Of a stretch of DNA of 64,000 bases, positions 57,248 to 64,000 are shown in pieces; the stretch's first letter is position 1, and each line of letters starts with the position of its first letter. The stretch covers positions 11,471,818-11,535,817 of the forward strand of contig CM119265.1 of assembly GCA_051294375.1 (NCBI GenBank). Direction: 5' to 3'. Below the pieces are notes generated by a model. The model did not search any database and was not told the origin of the DNA. It worked only from the letters and a program-made list of their open reading frames with translations. The position numbers and the translations under genes are program-made. The DNA is from Paraspadella gotoi. Its lineage: Eukaryota; Chaetognatha.

Positions 57248-60200
57248 TCACGAAAAATAACTCTGAAGGTTCTCTCCCAAATGCTCTTCCATAGCATTAA
57301 TGAATCGCTGCACAGCTTTTTCCACCTCCTCGTCTTCGTCCTCCATCAGCTCGGCCAAAAACGGCGCCACTTCCGGCAGAAGAGTCAGGAACTCTTGCTT
57401 AACCTCGATGGCAAACGTTTGAAGGGCGGTGACCGCTCCTAGCCTCGCGGCAACATTTTCGCTCTTGGTCTTGAGGCAGATAGAGTAAGCGATCTTCTTC
57501 CACATCCCCATGTCGTCTAAGGCAGCGGTAAAGGCGGCGAGACAAGGCGCTAAGCGGGATGACACGAAAGCAGCGTGGCCTGCAACATCGCATAGCAGCG
57601 TCTCGTTGTCTAAGTGATGGATCAACGGCTCGCGAAGAGCGTCGAAATTCTCCTTAGCCACTGCGCCTAGTTTGTCGTGACGGAAAACTACGGTGAGCGT
57701 ATCGACGACCAGTTCTAGGAGCCTAACGTTTTTGCGGCGATCGGAGAAGACTTGAATCGAAGCGGCGGCCTCCAGGTCCTTGGAGGGTGAATCGTCAACG
57801 CCGACCGGGATCGTCGACGTAGGCGCCATCCGATTCACTAACAAAATTTCAATGACGTTCTTTGCCACGCGGCCGAAAAAGAGCGCGAAGAGAGACTTGA
57901 GACTCGAAGTGATCTTCAACGACACCGAGTAAAATGTGAGGATTCTGTCTTGAAAGGGCGCCGCGTCTTCCGTGGCCCAGTCGAACAAGCGATAGTAAAA
58001 TGGTCGAAAGGTGGCCTCCGACATCCGGAGCACCATGGCCAGCGAGGCGTCGATGATGGAAGCCTCGATCTCACTTACCCGCGGCTCTTCAATCGTGTCG
58101 AGCGACTTGGCCCGAAAGTCTAGCGCCATGATAAAAAAGTCGCTTAAGTCAGGCAAAGAACCGAGAAAATCCTCTTTCGATAACCCATCGATGTGCTGGC
58201 GCAAGAGGTCCATGGAAGCGACTATTGCACTCATGTAGCCACGCTCCAGCAAAGTTCGGTAGCTCTTGGTGGCGGTCGGTACCATAGTGCGCGGCGGCGT
58301 TTTGGCGTGCAAGATTTCCCGAATCTTCGCCAGACGCAGAGTCAATTGCGCTTTATAAGATCCGTCACCGATCGAAGATTCCTCGGCGGAAACGAGGGAC
58401 ACGGCGACGACAATGTCTGCCAGAAACGGAGACAGAAATTGAGGAAGGGTTTCGAGGATCTTGCCGAGAGCCGTCAGGGCGGACACGAGCAACAGATCGT
58501 TGGAATATTTGGCCGGGGCAGACTTTGGGTTCGTCGTTTCGGCGATGATGCGCGGCACGACAAGATTGAGAAGAGGAACCGTCTTCGCCTTCAGGCTGCA
58601 GAACAATTCTGCAAGAGTGAGGAACACCGAAGACCGGACGACGGCATCCATTGAGTCGCCCGGCTGTAGTAGCAAAGTAACGCGCTTAACGATGGGCAAA
58701 AAGGCATTCGGATGAGCGAAGCCAAAAATGCGAGAAAGAAGTTTGATACACAGTAGCGCCGCCTGCGTCGTGTGAGGAGAAAAAGGAGGAAGCTTTTGAG
58801 CATCGTCCTCGTCTTCGGTCAGAACGAAACGCATCAACACTGGAAGAAGATTCAACCAGGCATCCTCGTTTCCCTCAGTGTCAGATCCACCGATATTTTC
58901 CGCTTTGATATAACGCGCCAATCGCGCGGCCAGAAGATCCAACCCTTTTCTCCGGACGTTATGCGACTGGTGATCGAGAAGTTTGAAGACGACGACGAGG
59001 AAGTCGGACTCTTGAAGCGATTCGTTAACGGCATCCATGGCCTCGGTCGACTTTGACATCATTCCTTTCCAAAAGCGCGCCGCAGGGGCGTCGCTCTCGT
59101 CCTCGGAGCGCTCGCCGGCTAGCAGCAAGAAATCCACGAGCGAAGCCACGAGAGAGTACAACTTTCCTGCCACGTCCCGCCTGCTCGTCTCATCGAGTCT
59201 TGAGTCGCCGAGAAACGCGGCGAGGAGTTGATTGATAAAGAGAGAGACGCTGAAGAGGAGCAGACGAATTTGACGAGCGGAAAGGAGATGAAGGTTGAGA
59301 AAGTTAAAAGGATGAGAGGACGATTGATCGGAAGATTCACGCGACGCCGAGCGGATGAAATGCGGTGGAAAACTAGTCAAGAAAGAAATCAAACGTTGCA
59401 GAGTCTCGATGACGACCACGAATCCGAAGTCGCGGCAAAGATGAATCCAAAATTTAAAAAACTCTTGAAGCTTCTGCACTTCGCTTTTGGGAATATCTAG
59501 ATATCTTTCGTGAACAGAATCAGGACGATCCCTGTGCGAGACCGGGGCTGAGGGCTGAACGTGAGATTCCAAAACGATGGCGATCAAACACCAGAGGGAA
59601 GATTCTGGTCCCATTCGATCTATGAGATGTTTAAAAACCAAAGTCCTACGGTGGGCAGGCATGTGAAAGAAAGCTTCGACAAAGACGCGCAGCGCATGCG
59701 CGACGTTTTCGTTGATGCGCTCAATATGGTTGGAGGAACCGATTTCCATCGGTTTTTCGTCGATGCTATTGCTGGCGAGCAGGACGGGAGTAATGGAGTC
59801 GAGAGTCTGCTCCAGGATTTGCATCGTGAAGTTGTTGTCTTGACGAAGCAGATGTTCTCCAACGAAGGTGAAGATGGTCACGATGTTTGGGACGACCAAG
59901 CGGGGCGCGACCTCGGCGGCGGCGTTGATGAGGTAAAACGCGTTGCGATTGCTCTGCGCCGTCGCCGTCGGTGATTGAACGCAACGAACGATAACGTCAA
60001 TATTGAGTCGTTTGTCGTTGACGATAGAATTTAAAGCCTCTGGATCTTTGGCGCGAAGTCTAGAGACGACGCTTCCGAGCGCCGCCAGGCAGTGATCCCT
60101 AGTGAAGAAGAGACAAGAATCGTCATTGCCCAGACAGTAAGAGATAATCTTTAACAAAGAGGGGACCAGATGTTCCGTTTCCTTTATTTTATTTAGATTC

Positions 60201-60949
60201 GACTGGAGGTAATCGAGGATTTTTTCAACTCTTCCTCGGAAGGAAGCGTTTAGATCTTTCTCTTCAACTTGAGTCTTTCTCCGCTTCGTCTCCTTAACCG
60301 AAGCGAAGCTTTCCTTCATGGGAATCGTCCGACTTAATTCTGCAGAAACGAGGGCCGCGTCGATGGTCAGACGTGATAAAACTTCTTTGGACTTTGAAGC
60401 GAAGTCGATTTTGTTTGTAGCATTTGGTGACGTCATCACCGAGTCTTTTCCGACCTCTTCGACGACCTCGACGCAAATGGCGTCGATGAGAAAAGAAAAG
60501 AAGGCGGTGCGCGTCGCCGTTGGCAGCGAAGAGAACCATCGATCGTCGACGACCGAGAGTTCGGCGTATTCCTCGACCGCATCGACGAACTCACGATATT
60601 CGAGACAATCGGAAGTTAATAGCGGCGCCACCGACGCCGTGGCAAAGCGACGAAGCAACAGCAACGCCGTCTCGTCTTCTTCCTGGTCGTGGCCAACTTC
60701 ACGCCTACGCTTGGTCAGCCGCGTCAATGTCGCCGTCAATGGCCGAAAGACGGCCTCTCCTTCGACCTCGGAAAGCAAGAGCGCCAATTTTCTCGTCATC
60801 GTGGGGTCGTAGCTCGGATCCCCTATGCAAGCGACCATGTCTTGCAGCAGGGTGGAATTCGTCTTTGTTAAAAAAGAGAAAATCTGAGGCAGTTGGTGAG
60901 GATCGATGACGATTGCGTCACTTCGTTCGACGATGGCTTTGACAAGATT
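57248..60949 (-). CDS. HEATR1: HEATR1 / UTP10 (BAP28), C-terminal half, last exon
   Basis: HEAT-repeat protein of the U3 snoRNP / small-subunit processome, a nucleolar factor for pre-rRNA transcription and early 18S processing. The window holds one 3.7-kb terminal exon encoding about 1233 residues; family members are around 2100, so the N-terminal half must lie in exons beyond the right edge. The exon begins at a taacag acceptor (first base 60949, phase 0, NLVKAIVERSDA...) and ends at the TGA at 57248-57250. Leucine-rich alpha-helical repeats run throughout. The BP28 C-terminal (BP28CT) domain is visible near 58,000, with the motif FRPFYYRLFDWA followed by DRILTFYS, and the protein ends FLAELMEDEDEEVEKAVQ...LQSYFS, the conserved acidic tail and LQSYF terminus. 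The absence of introns over 3.7 kb contrasts with the many short exons of TTC17 here. The next gene on the same strand starts 100 bp downstream. Confidence 0.9.
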   Translation of the reverse strand, partial: NLVKAIVERSDAIVIDPHQLPQIFSFLTKTNSTLLQDMVACIGDPSYDPTMTRKLALLLSEVEGEAVFRPLTATLTRLTKRRREVGHDQEEDETALLLLRRFATASVAPLLTSDCLEYREFVDAVEEYAELSVVDDRWFSSLPTATRTAFFSFLIDAICVEVVEEVGKDSVMTSPNATNKIDFASKSKEVLSRLTIDAALVSAELSRTIPMKESFASVKETKRRKTQVEEKDLNASFRGRVEKILDYLQSNLNKIKETEHLVPSLLKIISYCLGNDDSCLFFTRDHCLAALGSVVSRLRAKDPEALNSIVNDKRLNIDVIVRCVQSPTATAQSNRNAFYLINAAAEVAPRLVVPNIVTIFTFVGEHLLRQDNNFTMQILEQTLDSITPVLLASNSIDEKPMEIGSSNHIERINENVAHALRVFVEAFFHMPAHRRTLVFKHLIDRMGPESSLWCLIAIVLESHVQPSAPVSHRDRPDSVHERYLDIPKSEVQKLQEFFKFWIHLCRDFGFVVVIETLQRLISFLTSFPPHFIRSASRESSDQSSSHPFNFLNLHLLSARQIRLLLFSVSLFINQLLAAFLGDSRLDETSRRDVAGKLYSLVASLVDFLLLAGERSEDESDAPAARFWKGMMSKSTEAMDAVNESLQESDFLVVVFKLLDHQSHNVRRKGLDLLAARLARYIKAENIGGSDTEGNEDAWLNLLPVLMRFVLTEDEDDAQKLPPFSPHTTQAALLCIKLLSRIFGFAHPNAFLPIVKRVTLLLQPGDSMDAVVRSSVFLTLAELFCSLKAKTVPLLNLVVPRIIAETTNPKSAPAKYSNDLLLVSALTALGKILETLPQFLSPFLADIVVAVSLVSAEESSIGDGSYKAQLTLRLAKIREILHAKTPPRTMVPTATKSYRTLLERGYMSAIVASMDLLRQHIDGLSKEDFLGSLPDLSDFFIMALDFRAKSLDTIEEPRVSEIEASIIDASLAMVLRMSEATFRPFYYRLFDWATEDAAPFQDRILTFYSVSLKITSSLKSLFALFFGRVAKNVIEILLVNRMAPTSTIPVGVDDSPSKDLEAAASIQVFSDRRKNVRLLELVVDTLTVVFRHDKLGAVAKENFDALREPLIHHLDNETLLCDVAGHAAFVSSRLAPCLAAFTAALDDMGMWKKIAYSICLKTKSENVAARLGAVTALQTFAIEVKQEFLTLLPEVAPFLAELMEDEDEEVEKAVQRFINAMEEHLGENLQSYFS

Positions 60950-63900
60950 CTGTTAGGGAAGAGAAAAAGATAATCAATTTTTAGATTTTTTTTCTCTCTT
61001 TTTTTTATTTAATTTTTAAAGAGATACATGGTGACAATTTTACAAGCGCCGTAGAATGACGCTGTCATTTGCAAACCAGTGGTTATTTCATTGATTTTAA
61101 AAATTAGTTGAGTAGAACATTAAAGTCATTTATGTGTTCAAATTTTATATTGATCAGTTAAGATATGCCTTGGCAATTAGTGGAGAAAGTTGGCTTGTAA
61201 AATCGGGTTTCATTTTCTAACTACTTTTTTAGATTCAATTTTTTTTTCTTACTTTCAGTAAGTGTTCTGAAGAAATTTAAAATAAAATAATAATAATATT
61301 ATTATCTTCTGAAAGCCCTTTCAAATCTAAGAGAATGACATACTTGCAAATACTGTAGTATAAAATTTAACCGGCCAGCTTTAATTTAAATAGGATACTC
61401 AAAAACAGAACATCTTCTAAAAATCAATAGCTGGAGAGTAAATTATAGATTTTTATCAAATTGTGATTGGCTATCTGAAATCTCCTTTTTTCAGGCTCTT
61501 TCATGATACTTATATAAATAATAATATTTTATTGTTATAATAATTTAATCAGGTCATATATTTTAAAACAAGTTTGAGCAAACAATGTCGGATCTGCCTA
61601 CAATAATTAATTATTAATTAATCGATTAATTAATTAATTAATTTTAATATGTAATATATTAATTTTAAATTTATATTCAACTTATCATCATCGATGTCCT
61701 TAAAATTGGGTTAGGACAGTTATTAAATATGTTTTGTTTACATTTTATCAAAACAAACAAATATCCTCTATTTTATTTTATGTCTCCTTCTCTCTCTCTC
61801 TCACTCTCTCTCTCTCTCTCTCTTTTTATATGCAATTGCGACGATCTTTAGCTTTTAAGATTCTTTTAACTTGCATCATTTTTTCACATTAATTAATTAA
61901 TTAATTAATTCAAACATTTATTAGTAATCATTAATATTAAAGATTCAAGTAAATGTGACTTATGTTTTTTCCATCTAAACTCATTTCCACTGGCACAATT
62001 CGTCAAAACTTTATATATATTATATAATTAATAAATATTTAAAAGCTTCAGTGCAACAACCCAATGAACTAATTCAAAAAGTTCACATTGAAAATCGATT
62101 TAGTAGTAAAAGGAAAAAAAAAATTTTAAAGAGAACTAGAAGTTATAAAAAATGTTCAATTTTGGCCCGCCTTACTAGATATATTGCATGTGATAAACAT
62201 GTTATCGGAATAATAATTTTATCAATTTTATGTATTTGTATTTTAAGTATTTTTATTTTTATTTTAATTTTTTTATTTGCTAATTTTAATCTCGGACTCT
62301 CTTTCTCTCTCTCTCTTTGCAATTGCAACGATCCTTATGCTCATTTTTCTGCTCTCTCTCTCACATTTTTCTACCCCCACACAAAAAATTTGAACTCAAT
62401 CTATCCATCCAATTATGATTAATTAGAGTACTTATTGGTTAAAATAAGTAAACATATTTTAGTAAATGCGACTTATGTTTTTTCCACTTAAACTCATTTC
62501 CACTCACACGATTCCGTCGAAACTTTATATCCAGCTTTATCACACACTTTCCTACCCACATACAAAATTTCAATTTCAGCCAATCACAAGTTATTGGAGC
62601 TTTTTGCTAAGGTGGAACGGATGGACGGATTGATTGACTGATTAATTAATTATTTATTAATTAATTGACTAATTGATTAATTAACTGATTAATTATATGA
62701 TTTATTAATACATCCTGCATTTACATTTAATATAAAAATAAAAAAAGCATAATTAATTAGTGAAACAGGTTTTTTGTTTTTTTCCATTTAAACTCATTTC
62801 CACTCAAAAGATTCCATCGAGACTTGGTTTCCTGTTCAATCACACACTTTTCTACTCACATACAAAATTCCACATTAAGTGGTAAGTGCAGAACTTGATC
62901 AACTTGCAGAATTTTGTCAACTGGCATATTTGGTCAACTTGGCATAATTTGGTCAACTGGCATATTTTGTCAATTTGCATAATTTGGTCAATCAATCAAT
63001 CAATCAATCAATCAGAGAGAGTAGAGAGAGAGAGAAACATTTAAAAAATTCAAATAAATGTGTCTTTTGGTTTTCTAATTTGAACTCTTTTCCACTCCTA
63101 CGATTCCATCTAAAAATTTATATCCAGCTTTATCACATACTTTCCTACCCACACACAAAATTCAATTTCGATTTATCTATCCAATTTTAATAAACATTAT
63201 AATTATGAGTAAATATGACTTTTGTTTTTTCCATTTTAACTCATTTCCACTCGCACACGATTCCATCGAAACTTTAATATCCAGCTCAATCACACACTTT
63301 CCTACCATCATACAAAATTTCAAGTCAATTGCCCTATCCACTCATGAGCAATTGGCGTTCAAATAGTGAAATATATTTTTTGTTGTTTTTCTATTTAAAC
63401 CAATTTCCACTTGCATGATTCCATTGAAACTTCATATCCATCTCAATCACACAGTTTCCTACCCACACACAAAATTTCATACCAATCCAATCCATCCAAT
63501 CACGAGTAATTGGAGATTTTTGCTAAGGTGGGACGGACGCACGGAGGGACATCGTTTTTTTTTGCATAATTAATCATAATTCGATGTTCTGACATGATAT
63601 AAGTGTGTGCCCGACAATATTGAGGGGGCGGACCGACGGACCGACAAAGTGAATTATAGAGTCGGGATCTGCTGATAAGCAGATCCGACTAAAAAGATTT
63701 AAAATTTTAGATAATTAACTTTTGACTCTCTTTATTGAACCAAGGCTGGGCAGCTTAATTTTTATGTTAGAGCTTTCGTAAGTATATCATTCTCTTCATT
63801 TTTTTAAGGGGTTTCTGAGGATATTAATATTGTTAATATATTAATAAATACTTTGTTTAAAAAAGTTATAAAAGTTAAAAAAAAAAGATTTAAAAACAGT

Positions 63901-64000
63901 GAGTTGGAAAATGAAACCCGATTTTACAAGCCAACTTTCTCCACTCATTTCCAAGGCATATCTTAACTGATCAATATAAAATTTGAACACATAAATGACT
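60950..64000 (-). other. HEATR1: HEATR1 intron upstream of the last exon, filled with nested repeats
   Basis: The acceptor at 60950 is preceded by ttttctcttcccta. From 61022 the intron is a copy of a TA-flanked element with long inverted ends, interrupted at 61569-63690 by a Helentron-like repeat. The host element resumes at 63691 and its inverted end runs to the window edge. No donor exon is visible, so the intron is at least 3.05 kb. Confidence 0.7.
61569..63690 (+). mobile_element. Helentron/DINE-1-like non-autonomous element, longest copy
   Basis: The element starts CAAGTTTGAGCAAACAATG, has GTCGGATCTGC 18 nt inside the 5' end (61587-61597), and ends with a hairpin whose arms are GTCGGGATCTGC and GCAGATCCGAC (63659-63689). 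Subterminal inverted repeat, terminal 3' stem-loop and internal tandem repeats are the plan of DINE-1/Helentron-derived elements. The interior has a TTAATTAA-rich head, a CT microsatellite, and about seven degenerate units of about 150 bp sharing aaactcatttccact, cgattccatcgaaact and cacacactttcctaccca. Boundaries come from the empty site at 35978-35990. No Rep/helicase frame is present. Confidence 0.6.

Noticed and set aside
58193-58654. 153-codon plus-strand frame and similar ones over 57.4-60.9 kb
   Set aside because: All are shadows of the HEATR1 exon on the other strand.

Overview
The window is a piece of animal nuclear genome. The evidence is conserved metazoan multi-exon genes (TTC17, HEATR1, a TPD52-family gene and a C2H2 zinc-finger gene), canonical GT-AG introns, GC-richer exons set in very AT-rich introns and spacers, and a dense, nested population of transposable elements (tRNA-type SINEs, MITEs, an LTR element, Penelope-like and LINE fragments, a Helentron-like repeat). 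I cannot name the species. An invertebrate, possibly an early-branching one, fits the compact gene cluster and the repeat load. Two assembly gaps occur (5649-5673 and 37384-37501).

All recognised genes lie on the minus strand. Reading from the right edge: the C-terminal half of HEATR1 (57248-60949, one giant exon), a two-TM protein gene (56311-57147), a TPD52-family gene (three coding exons, 53292-56201), a six-finger C2H2 gene (four exons, 39450-52088), and TTC17 (17 coding exons, 13013-35144; the last C-terminal TPR exons were not found). HEATR1, the two-TM gene and TPD52 are separated by only about 100 and 109 bp stop-to-ATG, with a pyrimidine/AG acceptor just upstream of each downstream ATG. 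That looks like an operon resolved by trans-splicing and is the most interesting gene-level observation.

Nearly everything else is repeats, and several can be dated by nesting. A TA-flanked element with about 210-bp inverted ends (35392-39259) was interrupted by a 1475-bp hAT-like MITE with a perfect 8-bp target duplication. A second copy of the same host element (from 61022) was interrupted by a 2.1-kb element with a subterminal inverted repeat, a 3' hairpin and about 150-bp internal tandem repeats, the architecture of DINE-1/Helentron-derived elements. Five copies or fragments of that family occur. TTC17 intron 3 holds an LTR element with a 5-bp duplication and a gag-like frame, and a 6.1-kb TIR-bounded composite. 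The left 12.9 kb has no confidently identified gene. It holds MITE copies, a GIY-YIG (Penelope-like) remnant, a 1.4-kb palindromic satellite, and one GC-rich coding-like block (about 280-750) that I could not resolve.

Exon boundaries were derived by reading splice signals and phases by eye. Repeat boundaries come from comparing copies within the window. No database search was possible.
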